Assembly (NCBI GenBank): GCA_000437375.1
Contig: FR898228.1
Coordinates: 1 to 28,097, forward strand
Length of the DNA stretch: 28,097 nt
Reading direction: 5' to 3'
From: Eubacterium sp. CAG:841
GTDB lineage: Bacteria; Bacillota; Clostridia; Oscillospirales; CAG-272
Shown here piece by piece: positions 1 to 6,246 of this stretch. Position numbers and translations under genes: made by a program. The notes below the pieces were generated by a model. It had not been told where the DNA came from and searched no databases. It saw nothing but the letters and a program-made list of their open reading frames with translations. The first letter of the stretch is position 1, and each line of letters begins with the position of its first letter.

Positions 1-519
1 CGTCTGTCATACAAAGAAAGACGAAGCGGCGCATATATATGATAACGCCTGTGATAAGGATTGCAACATCTGCGGTCAGACAAGAGAGGTAACTCATAGC
101 TATAGTGAGGTTTGGTCATACGACGAAACAAACCATTGGCACGAGTGCTCCGTCTGCCACACAAAGAATGACGAGACACCTCATACATATGACAACGCCT
201 GCGACACGACCTGTAACGATTGCGGCAAGACAAGAGAAACAAGTCATAGCTTCGGCAAGGAATGGTATAAGAATTCCGAGAAGCATTGGCATGAATGCTC
301 CGTCTGTCATACAAAGAAAGACGAAGCGGCGCATATATATGATAACGCCTGTGATAAGGATTGCAACATCTGCGGTCAGACAAGAGAGGTAACTCATAGC
401 TATAGTGAGGTTTGGTCATACGACGAAACAAACCATTGGCACGAGTGCTCCGTCTGCCACACAAAGAATGACGAGACACCTCATACATATGACAACGCCT
501 GCGACACGACCTGTAACGA
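1..519 (+). repeat. Tandem repeat, 300-bp superunit made of two 150-bp modules
   Basis: Bases 1-219 are identical, base for base, to 301-519; divergence begins at 220/520 (t versus c). Each 300-bp superunit holds two related 150-bp (50-codon) modules whose HWHEC codons lie exactly 150 bp apart. The copies preserve reading frame. The identity at synonymous sites points to recent duplication or gene conversion. The array continues beyond the left edge. Confidence 0.9.
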
Positions 520-1549
520 CTGTGGCAAAACGAGAGAAATAACTCATAGCTATAGTGAGGTTTGGTCAAACGATGAAACAAATCATTGGCACGAATGCTC
601 CGTCTGTCATACAAAGAAAGACGAAGCGGCTCATATACCGGGTGCAGAGGCAACGGAGACAACGGCTCAGACCTGCACGGTATGCGGATATGTCATAAAA
701 GCTCCTCTTGGTCATACACACAGACCAACCATTGTGAGGAGAGTTGAACCCACCTGCGAAAAGGCGGGCAATATTGAACATTATAAATGCTCATGCGGCA
801 AGCTCTATTATGATGCGGCAGCGACAAAAGAGATAACAAACGCTGCAAAGATCATTCTCTCCGCAACCGGTCACGCACGCGGAGGCGATTGGAAATATTC
901 AGAGATTTATCATTGGCACGAATGCGCTGTATGCGGAGAAAGAATGGATACGTCGTTCCACAGAGCCGGCGCAGAAGCAACCGAAACAACTCCTCAGACT
1001 TGCGCTGTATGCGGATATGTTATAAAGGAAGCACTCGGTCATACACATTCGTTCACAGAGAAGAATACGGACGCAAAATATCTTAAATCCGCTGCAACCT
1101 GCAAAGCAAGCGCAGAATATTATTATTCATGCTCCTGCGGCGAAAAGGGAACGGAGACTTTCAAGTCGGGTGAAAAGCTCGCTCACAATTTCAAGACGGA
1201 ATGGTCGAGTAACGGCGAAAAGCATTGGCACGAATGTTCTCTTTGCGGAGAAAAGAATAAAGAATCCTCTCATCGATTTGAATGGAAGACAGACAAAGCG
1301 GCAACCGCAACAGAAGCAGGTTCAAAGCATGAAGAATGCACGGTCTGTGGGTTCAAGAAGAATGCTGTGAAAATTGAGCCGACAGGCGCATCAACGACAA
1401 CACCCATCCAGACGACAACGGGCGGCACGACAGAGACACCCGAAGAGTCAGGCAACACCTGGATACTGATAGCCGTTGCGGGAGCCGTCGTCATCGGCGG
1501 AGGAGCTGCAGCAGCGGTAGTTGTCGTCAAGAAGAAAGAAGAAAACTGA
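2..1549 (+). CDS. Cys/His-rich repeat surface protein, C-terminal part (5' end outside window)
   Basis: The frame is open from the window edge to TGA at 1547-1549, so this is the C-terminal ~515 residues of a larger protein. It is built of ~50-residue modules, each opening with HWHEC (codons at 134, 284, 434, 584, then diverged copies at 911 and 1223), followed by CxxC, a CxxxCxxC cluster and a conserved HSY/HSF. The Cys/His spacing suggests metal binding or disulfides, but this is inference. After a Thr/Pro-rich stretch (TTTPIQTTTGG) comes a C-terminal hydrophobic helix of ~25 Gly/Ala/Val/Ile residues ending in KKKEEN. The protein is therefore probably anchored in the membrane and exposed outside. 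There is no LPxTG motif, so sortase anchoring is not supported. Similar Cys-rich 'CSVCG' repeats occur in large adhesin-like proteins of gut Clostridia; the function is unknown. Forward and reverse ORFs in other frames are shadows. Confidence 0.85.
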   Translation, partial: VCHTKKDEAAHIYDNACDKDCNICGQTREVTHSYSEVWSYDETNHWHECSVCHTKNDETPHTYDNACDTTCNDCGKTRETSHSFGKEWYKNSEKHWHECSVCHTKKDEAAHIYDNACDKDCNICGQTREVTHSYSEVWSYDETNHWHECSVCHTKNDETPHTYDNACDTTCNDCGKTREITHSYSEVWSNDETNHWHECSVCHTKKDEAAHIPGAEATETTAQTCTVCGYVIKAPLGHTHRPTIVRRVEPTCEKAGNIEHYKCSCGKLYYDAAATKEITNAAKIILSATGHARGGDWKYSEIYHWHECAVCGERMDTSFHRAGAEATETTPQTCAVCGYVIKEALGHTHSFTEKNTDAKYLKSAATCKASAEYYYSCSCGEKGTETFKSGEKLAHNFKTEWSSNGEKHWHECSLCGEKNKESSHRFEWKTDKAATATEAGSKHEECTVCGFKKNAVKIEPTGASTTTPIQTTTGGTTETPEESGNTWILIAVAGAVVIGGGAAAAVVVVKKKEEN

Positions 1550-1592
1550 CAATCAAATACCGGATAATTGAACAATTGAGAAAACCCAAAAT

Positions 1593-1620
1593 AGCCCCCG
1601 TAGAAATACGGGGGCTTAAT
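1593..1620 (+). terminator. Rho-independent terminator of the repeat protein
   Basis: A perfect 10-bp GC-rich stem (1593-1602 with 1607-1616) closes on a GAAA tetraloop and is followed by TAATTTGT. It lies 43 bases after the stop codon. This is a strong intrinsic terminator. Confidence 0.9.
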
Positions 1621-1793
1621 TTGTAAAAGGAAAGGGAAATGGATGCGTAAACAAACAAAATCAAGGACGCTGTATATTTTGAAATGCTTGTGGTTATATG
1701 ATGATAATGAACACCGGACTTCTATCATATGTATGCAGTCGGTCTGTACGGCCTTGTAAAGTGCGTTGGTATATGAGCTTCACCTGCAAGCGA
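1617..1793. other. Intergenic stretch with no recognised element
   Basis: The gene-free gap 1550-1867 contains the terminator at 1593-1620 and the aspS2 promoter at 1794-1822. In between I see no ORF with a ribosome binding site, no T-box-like leader and no clear hairpin. Confidence 0.6.
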
Positions 1794-1822
1794 TTGACAA
1801 ATAAAAAATATTAATGTATAAT
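1794..1822 (+). promoter_or_regulatory. Sigma-A promoter of the AspRS gene
   Basis: TTGACA (1794-1799), a 17-bp spacer and TATAAT (1817-1822): a perfect consensus. The start codon is only 45 bases past the -10 box, which leaves no room for a T-box or other long leader. Confidence 0.9.
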
Positions 1823-1867
1823 ATGTGATAATAAAAGTGATGATAATTGTACTAAAAGGAGATTCAT

Positions 1868-3202
1868 ATGCAAAGAGTATATGTAAAGGACATTCGTGAT
1901 AATCTGGAAAAATGCATTTTGGTTCAAGGCTTTGTCGAAAATTTCCGTGATGGTAAAGCGATGTGCTTTATAGTTTTGAAGGACATTACGGGCAGGGTTC
2001 AGATAACTATAGAAAAAGATGAACATCCGGATCTTCTGCCCGCACTCGGTCAGATTACCCCCGATTCCGTAATATCGGTAATCGGTGTGGCGCATGAAAG
2101 CGAATATGTAAAAATGGGCGGCATTGAAATATTCCCAACCGAAATCAAGGTTGAGTCCATAGCTGCTGCTCTTCCCATACAACGCGAGGATATTCCCGCT
2201 ACCAAAAAGAAGGCTGCCGTAGCTCGTTCCGGAATTGATGACCGTATGGATTATCGCTGGATTGATTTGCGTACGGATCGCAACCAATTGATTTTTAAGG
2301 CTCAGACGCTTTTTACCAAAGCTATGCGCGATTTTCTGTATGAACGCGGATTTTTGGAGATACATACCCCCAAGCTCATCGGTGCGGCGAGCGAGAGCGG
2401 CTCGGAGGTTTTTGAGGTCAAATATTTTGACCGCAACGCATATCTTGCTCAAAGTCCTCAGTTTTATAAGCAGATGGCTATGGCAAGTGGTTTTGACAGA
2501 ATTTTTGAGGTCGGCCCCGTATTCCGCGCAGAGAAATCATATACCAACAAGCATACTACCGAGTTTACCGGCTTTGACGTAGAATTCAGCTATATCACTT
2601 CCTATCGCGATGTTATGAAGATGGAGGAGGAACTTCTTACCTACGCTTTGGCCAAAGTCAAGGACGAGCTTGGAAATCAGATAAAAGAAATATTCGGAAT
2701 TGAGGTAGTAGTTCCTGCCACTCCGTTTCCTGTTATCACCTTGTCTGAATTATACGACAATCTGGAAAAGGATTTCGGCTACACGGTTCCTGACTCAGAA
2801 AAGGGCGATTTGACTACTGATGCCGAAAGGCTCAGCTATGAGTGGGTAAAACGCAAATATAATCACGAATTCCTCTTTATTACTGACTATTCAGCTGAAA
2901 AACGCGCATTTTATCATATGCGTGACGAGCATGGTGTTCCTCAAGGTTACGACCTTATTTGGCGTGGAGTTGAGATTACTACCGGTGCACAAAGAGAGCA
3001 TAGATACGATATTCTGAAAGCGCAGGCAGAAGAAAAAGGATTGGCGGAAGATGTAAAATTCTATCTCGAATTTTTCAAGTATGGCTGTCCTCCTCACGGT
3101 GGTTTCGAATTGGGCGTAGACCGCCTTACTATGCTCCTTACAGGTCTGCATATCAACGAAGCGATGTTCCTTTTCCGCAGTCCCAAGCGTTTGACTCCGT
3201 AA
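1868..3202 (+). CDS. aspS2: Archaeal-type aspartyl-tRNA synthetase (AspRS2, possibly non-discriminating)
   Basis: Charges tRNA(Asp), and in some bacteria tRNA(Asn), with aspartate in the cytoplasm. The 444 residues have an N-terminal OB-fold anticodon-binding domain (about 1-105), then the class II catalytic core. Visible motifs are motif 1 (ERGFLEIHTPKL), motif 2 (EVGPVFRAEKS) and motif 3 (GGFELGVDRLTMLL, 411-423, Arg419), ending in FRSPKRLTP. The length and the lack of the ~130-residue GAD insertion of bacterial AspRS (~590 residues) place it in the archaeal/eukaryal branch. ATG 1868 follows AAAAGGAG at 1854-1861. The gene is monocistronic, with its own promoter and terminator. It uses TTG for Leu and ATT for Ile more than the core genes downstream, which hints at transfer. 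Family knowledge: such enzymes can form Asp-tRNA(Asn) for amidation by GatCAB; I cannot decide discrimination by eye. AsnRS is the main alternative, but the overall pattern fits AspRS better. Confidence 0.88.
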   Translation: MQRVYVKDIRDNLEKCILVQGFVENFRDGKAMCFIVLKDITGRVQITIEKDEHPDLLPALGQITPDSVISVIGVAHESEYVKMGGIEIFPTEIKVESIAAALPIQREDIPATKKKAAVARSGIDDRMDYRWIDLRTDRNQLIFKAQTLFTKAMRDFLYERGFLEIHTPKLIGAASESGSEVFEVKYFDRNAYLAQSPQFYKQMAMASGFDRIFEVGPVFRAEKSYTNKHTTEFTGFDVEFSYITSYRDVMKMEEELLTYALAKVKDELGNQIKEIFGIEVVVPATPFPVITLSELYDNLEKDFGYTVPDSEKGDLTTDAERLSYEWVKRKYNHEFLFITDYSAEKRAFYHMRDEHGVPQGYDLIWRGVEITTGAQREHRYDILKAQAEEKGLAEDVKFYLEFFKYGCPPHGGFELGVDRLTMLLTGLHINEAMFLFRSPKRLTP

Positions 3203-3233
3203 ATCTTATCAGTCCGTTGTTATAAAATCTTAT

Positions 3234-3287
3234 GGCATCTATAAGCTCTCTCGTCAATCGGGAAGTGCCTATAGATGCCTTTTAATT
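3234..3287 (+). terminator. Intrinsic terminator after aspS2
   Basis: GGCATCTATA (3234-3243) pairs perfectly with TATAGATGCC (3270-3279) and TTTTAATT follows. The loop is 26 nt, larger than usual, but the position 31 bases after the stop codon fits. Confidence 0.7.
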
Positions 3288-3416
3288 AAAACGCAGCCAA
3301 GACTGAATATTGTTTTTAAGCTTTTGTATACCAAGCAAAGAACACCGGAATATACTGCCGTATTCATTTCAAACCGCAATTTTCACAAAAAGATTGATGA
3401 AAGTTTGTGAAAAGTA
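3288..3416. other. Intergenic stretch with no recognised element
   Basis: The 530-bp gap 3203-3732 holds the aspS2 terminator, then this unremarkable AT-rich segment, then the lysine riboswitch promoter, aptamer and expression-platform terminator. I see no ORF or structure in the segment itself. Confidence 0.6.
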
Positions 3417-3445
3417 TTGACAAGCGCACTTCGCCGTGATATACT
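3417..3445 (+). promoter_or_regulatory. Sigma-A promoter of the riboswitch-controlled transporter operon
   Basis: TTGACA (3417-3422), a 17-bp spacer, then TATACT (3440-3445). It sits about 30 bases upstream of the aptamer, as expected for a transcribed riboswitch leader. Confidence 0.9.
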
Positions 3446-3478
3446 CCCCATATAATTTCAAAATTGAATATCGTTTTT

Positions 3479-3632
3479 AGGTAGAGGCGCGGTGTTTATA
3501 AGTAACGCGAACGAGAAGTATCCGCTTCCGTGCGAAAGGAAACACTGCCGAGGGTACACGGTACGGATTTTGCCGTGTAAACCGGTATTGCAGATAATAT
3601 CTGCCGTACTGTCACTTAGGTGGAGAGCTATC
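3479..3632 (+). promoter_or_regulatory. Lysine riboswitch (L box) aptamer
   Basis: The leader shows conserved L-box blocks in order: GGTAGAGGCGC at the 5' side, AAGTAACGCG, GCGAAAGGAAACACTGCCGA in the central junction, ACTGTCACTTAGGTGG, and GGAGAGCTATC at the 3' side. Outer helix P1 forms between GGTAG (3480-3484) and CTATC (3628-3632). Lysine riboswitches bind free L-lysine and usually turn off lysine synthesis or uptake genes by transcription termination; the terminator at 3656-3687 fits that mode. It is the best evidence that the downstream ABC importer handles lysine. Confidence 0.93.
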
Positions 3633-3655
3633 ATTGGACTTGTTTTTTATTATTT

Positions 3656-3687
3656 GTCGCAGTGATGGAACGTCACCGCGACTTTTT
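3656..3687 (+). terminator. Riboswitch expression-platform terminator
   Basis: GTCGC (3656-3660) pairs with GCGAC (3678-3682); after an A-C mismatch, GTGA (3662-3665) pairs with TCAC (3673-3676); five T follow. It lies between the aptamer and the ribosome binding site. Inferred behaviour: lysine-bound aptamer permits this hairpin and stops transcription before the transporter genes. Confidence 0.85.
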
Positions 3688-3732
3688 CATTTTTGAGTTA
3701 TAATTTCGGTTTTCTTAAAAGGAGAAAAAATT

Positions 3733-4614
3733 ATGAAAAGATTTTTATCGGTAATATTGACATTTGCCATGCTTATCATGACGCTTGCTTCCTGCGGCGG
3801 CAGCAGAAAAAAGGTTGATATCTCCGGCGCGAAAAGCCTTTCGGAGATAAACGGCACGGGTGCAATAATAGCCGCACAGAGCGGTACGTTTCATCTTCAG
3901 GCGATGAATGAACAGATGAATGGTGTTACCAAAAAGGAATATAAAGATTTTTCGGCACTTCTTATGGCGCTTAAAAGCGGCTCGATAGACGGTTATATCG
4001 CTGAAGAGCCTACGGCTTTTGTGGTAACGCTGAAGGACGATACGATAGCTTATCTGCCTTTTGTAAACAACAAAAAGGGATTTTCCGTCACCGGTGACGA
4101 TACGGGTATAGCGGTTGCTTTCAAGAAGGATTCGCCGCTTGTCGAAAAAGTAAACACCATTCTTGACGCTGTTTCCGAGGATACAAAGCTTGAGCTTATG
4201 AATCAGATATTCGAGGTATGCAAGGATACGGAAAAAGAACTGAACCTAACTTATGCGCTCACTTCCGACAATACCGATACGTCAAACGGCACACTGAAAA
4301 TTTCAATGGAATGTGCATATGAGCCTTTCAACTGGACTCAGACGACGGCGGCAAACGGTGCCGTTCCGATAAAGGGTTCCTCAAACACATATGCAAACGG
4401 TTATGACGTTCAGATGGCAAAATATATTGCCGCAGAGCTGGGAATGAGTCTTGAAATCGTTGCAAACGAATGGGATTCTCTTATTCCCGCGGTACAGAGT
4501 GGTGCTGTTGACGGCATAATCGCAGGTATGAGTCCCACAGAGGAAAGAAAGCAGGAGGTTGACTTTACAAACTGCTATTACAGAAGCAACCTTGTTATAA
4601 TCTATAATAAATAA
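3733..4614 (+). CDS. Lysine-type ABC transporter substrate-binding lipoprotein with circularly permuted lobes
   Basis: Captures an amino acid, probably lysine given the riboswitch, outside the membrane and hands it to the permease. Residues 1-21 form a lipoprotein signal with lipobox LASC (Cys21). The SBP_bac_3 order is unusual. Residues ~30-165 are the second lobe and C-terminal return segment (GAKSLSEING, QSGTFHL, ALLMALKSGSIDGYIAEEP, TGIAVAFKKDSPL). A linker follows (~166-185). Residues ~188-293 are then the usual N-terminal lobe (MECAYEPFNWTQ, NGYDVQMAKYIAAELGM, WDSLIPAVQSG, IIAGMSPTEERK, ending LVIIYNK). A normal protein begins with this lobe. All structural parts seem present, and Arg of PTEER, the usual carboxylate-binding residue, is kept. 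The start follows AAAAGGAG at 3717-3724; the permease begins 21 bases after the stop. A remnant of a tandem two-domain protein is the alternative. Confidence 0.88.
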   Translation: MKRFLSVILTFAMLIMTLASCGGSRKKVDISGAKSLSEINGTGAIIAAQSGTFHLQAMNEQMNGVTKKEYKDFSALLMALKSGSIDGYIAEEPTAFVVTLKDDTIAYLPFVNNKKGFSVTGDDTGIAVAFKKDSPLVEKVNTILDAVSEDTKLELMNQIFEVCKDTEKELNLTYALTSDNTDTSNGTLKISMECAYEPFNWTQTTAANGAVPIKGSSNTYANGYDVQMAKYIAAELGMSLEIVANEWDSLIPAVQSGAVDGIIAGMSPTEERKQEVDFTNCYYRSNLVIIYNK

Positions 4615-4635
4615 TTTTCAAAAGGATAAAGAACT

Positions 4636-5418
4636 GTGGAATTTTTCAATGAGGTTTGGGATATAGTTGTCAGATATCATAAGCAACTGCTCAGCGGACT
4701 CGGCTACACGATGCTTATTGCACTTGTGGGAACGGTCATAGGTCTGATCATCGGCTTGCTGACAGGCGTTATAAGAACGGCGCCGAAATCGCGAAACGGA
4801 GTTCTGCGCGTGCTTCACAAAATAATAAACGGCATACTTGCCGTTTATATCGAAGTATTCCGCGGAACGCCTATGATGGTTCAGTCAATGGTTATTTTCT
4901 GGGGATATGCGTTTATGAACGGCGGAAAAACTCTTCCGCTTGTTCCTGCCGGTATATTTATTGTTTCCATAAATACGGGTGCATATATGTCGGAAATAGT
5001 CCGCGGCGGTATAATTTCCATCGAAAAAGGACAGACGGAGGGCGCTTATGCCGTCGGAATGACGCACGCGCAGACTATGCTTTATGTCATTACTCCGCAG
5101 GTTATGCGCAATATTCTTCCGTCTGTAAGCAATGAATTCGTTATAAATATAAAGGATACTTCGGTTCTGAACGTAATAGGCGTTATGGAGCTTTATTATA
5201 TGGCGGGCGTGATTACGAGAATGACGCTGAAAAACTTCGCCACATATACCGTAATATGCGTTATTTATTTCATTATGACTTTCGCCGTAACGCGTCTTCT
5301 CAGAGTTGCCGAAAAGAAGCTTGAAGGCTCATCGTCGTATACGATATGCGGTTCGCAATCCGATCCCGACGCCGAAATTCATATAAAGGAGGAAGAGTGC
5401 CATGGACAGCATAATTGA
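4636..5418 (+). CDS. Polar amino acid ABC transporter permease (HisM/GlnP type)
   Basis: Membrane channel subunit of the importer, presumably working as a homodimer because only one permease gene is present. It has 260 residues with about five hydrophobic segments (roughly 18-48, 70-97, 105-122, 165-190 and 205-228). The family motif RGTPMMVQ lies after the second segment start. The cytoplasmic EAA loop reads EGAYAVGMTHAQTM followed by ITPQVMRNILPS, and docks the ATPase. The start is GTG at 4636, with AAAGGAT upstream at 4621-4627; no better ATG precedes it. The C-terminal ~30 residues (GSSSYTICGSQSDPDAE) are polar and variable. The last 17 bases overlap the ATPase gene. Substrate specificity rests on the lysine riboswitch, not on the permease sequence. 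Confidence 0.9.
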   Translation: MEFFNEVWDIVVRYHKQLLSGLGYTMLIALVGTVIGLIIGLLTGVIRTAPKSRNGVLRVLHKIINGILAVYIEVFRGTPMMVQSMVIFWGYAFMNGGKTLPLVPAGIFIVSINTGAYMSEIVRGGIISIEKGQTEGAYAVGMTHAQTMLYVITPQVMRNILPSVSNEFVINIKDTSVLNVIGVMELYYMAGVITRMTLKNFATYTVICVIYFIMTFAVTRLLRVAEKKLEGSSSYTICGSQSDPDAEIHIKEEECHGQHN

Positions 5419-6139
5419 ACTTTCTCATCTCAAAAAGTCTTTCGGCGAAAATGACGTTCTTCACGATATTTCATTTTCGATAAATCACGGCGATGTTATA
5501 AGCGTTATCGGTTCTTCGGGCTCGGGTAAGAGCACGATGCTTCGTTGCATAAACCTGCTTGAAACGCCTACGGAAGGAAAGATATTCTTTCACGGTCAGG
5601 ATATTCAAAGCAAGGCGGTTTCCCTTACCGAATACCGTTCAAAGGTTACGATGGTTTTCCAAAACTTTAACCTTTTCAACAATATGACAGCCTTCCGCAA
5701 CTGTACGATAGGCACGGAAAAGGTGCTTGGTGTTTCAAAAGAGGAAGCCGAAGCGAGAGCGGAGAAATACCTTTCAAAAGTGGGTATGGCAGCATATAAA
5801 AACGCAAATCCACGTCAGCTTTCGGGCGGACAGAAACAGAGAGTTGCAATTGCCCGTGCGCTTTGTATGGAACCCGAAGTGATACTTTTTGACGAACCTA
5901 CATCAGCACTCGATCCTGAAATGGTAGGCGAGGTGCTTTCGGTAATGAAATCGCTTGCTGCCGAAGGCCTTACGATGATAGTCGTAACGCACGAAATGGC
6001 ATTTGCCCGCGATATTTCAAGTCGCGTTATCTTTATGGACGGCGGATATATCGAGGAGGAGGGTACTCCTGCGGAGATTTTCGGCAATCCGAAAAAACAG
6101 CGTACAAAGGAATTCCTTTCAAGATATTTTGAAAAATAA
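5402..6139 (+). CDS. Polar amino acid ABC transporter ATP-binding protein
   Basis: Cytoplasmic ATPase that powers import. It is 245 residues, the usual family length. Motifs read directly: Walker A GSSGSGKST (37-45), Q-loop FQNF (Gln87), ABC signature LSGGQKQR (140-147), Walker B ILFDEP with catalytic Glu165, D-loop SALD, and H-loop His197 in VTHE. It belongs to the GlnQ/HisP/ArtP group. ATG 5402 lies inside the permease gene and has AAAGGAGG at 5385-5392, so translation is probably coupled. It ends the riboswitch operon; a strong terminator follows at 6152. Confidence 0.95.
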   Translation: MDSIIELSHLKKSFGENDVLHDISFSINHGDVISVIGSSGSGKSTMLRCINLLETPTEGKIFFHGQDIQSKAVSLTEYRSKVTMVFQNFNLFNNMTAFRNCTIGTEKVLGVSKEEAEARAEKYLSKVGMAAYKNANPRQLSGGQKQRVAIARALCMEPEVILFDEPTSALDPEMVGEVLSVMKSLAAEGLTMIVVTHEMAFARDISSRVIFMDGGYIEEEGTPAEIFGNPKKQRTKEFLSRYFEK

Positions 6140-6151
6140 TCAAAACGAAAA

Positions 6152-6176
6152 ACGAACGGCTTGCCGTTCGTTTTTT
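6152..6176 (+). terminator. Intrinsic terminator of the ABC importer operon
   Basis: ACGAACGGC pairs with GCCGTTCGT (6152-6160 with 6163-6171), followed by a run of six T from 6171. It sits 12 bases after the ATPase stop codon. Confidence 0.92.
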
Positions 6177-6208
6177 GATGTAGGAATATCTTCAAAGGCT
6201 TATGATGA

Positions 6209-6240
6209 AAACCGCCCGTGCTTAAGTACGGGCGGTTTGT
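6209..6240. terminator. Convergent-gene (bidirectional) terminator
   Basis: AAACCGCCCGT (6209-6219) pairs with ACGGGCGGTTT (6228-6238) around an 8-nt loop. T-rich tracts follow on both strands (TTTGTTTTTTG on plus, TTTTCATCAT on minus). It lies between the importer operon and the minus-strand LRR gene ending at 6247, so it probably serves the latter and backs up the former. Confidence 0.82.
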
Positions 6241-6246
6241 TTTTTG

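Noticed and set aside
116..397. Antisense ORF across the repeats, and similar reverse ORFs at 566-781 and 1270-1728
   Set aside because: They mirror the repeat-protein frame, lack ribosome binding sites and read as shadows.
1..550. Regular repeats resembling a CRISPR array
   Set aside because: The repeats are whole 150/300-bp coding units without unique spacers, and they stay in one reading frame.
1440..1549. Sortase anchor at the end of the repeat protein
   Set aside because: A hydrophobic helix and Lys tail are present but there is no LPxTG-like motif before the helix.
1800..1867. T-box or other leader in front of the AspRS gene
   Set aside because: The promoter -10 box is 45 bases from the start codon, too short for a T-box.
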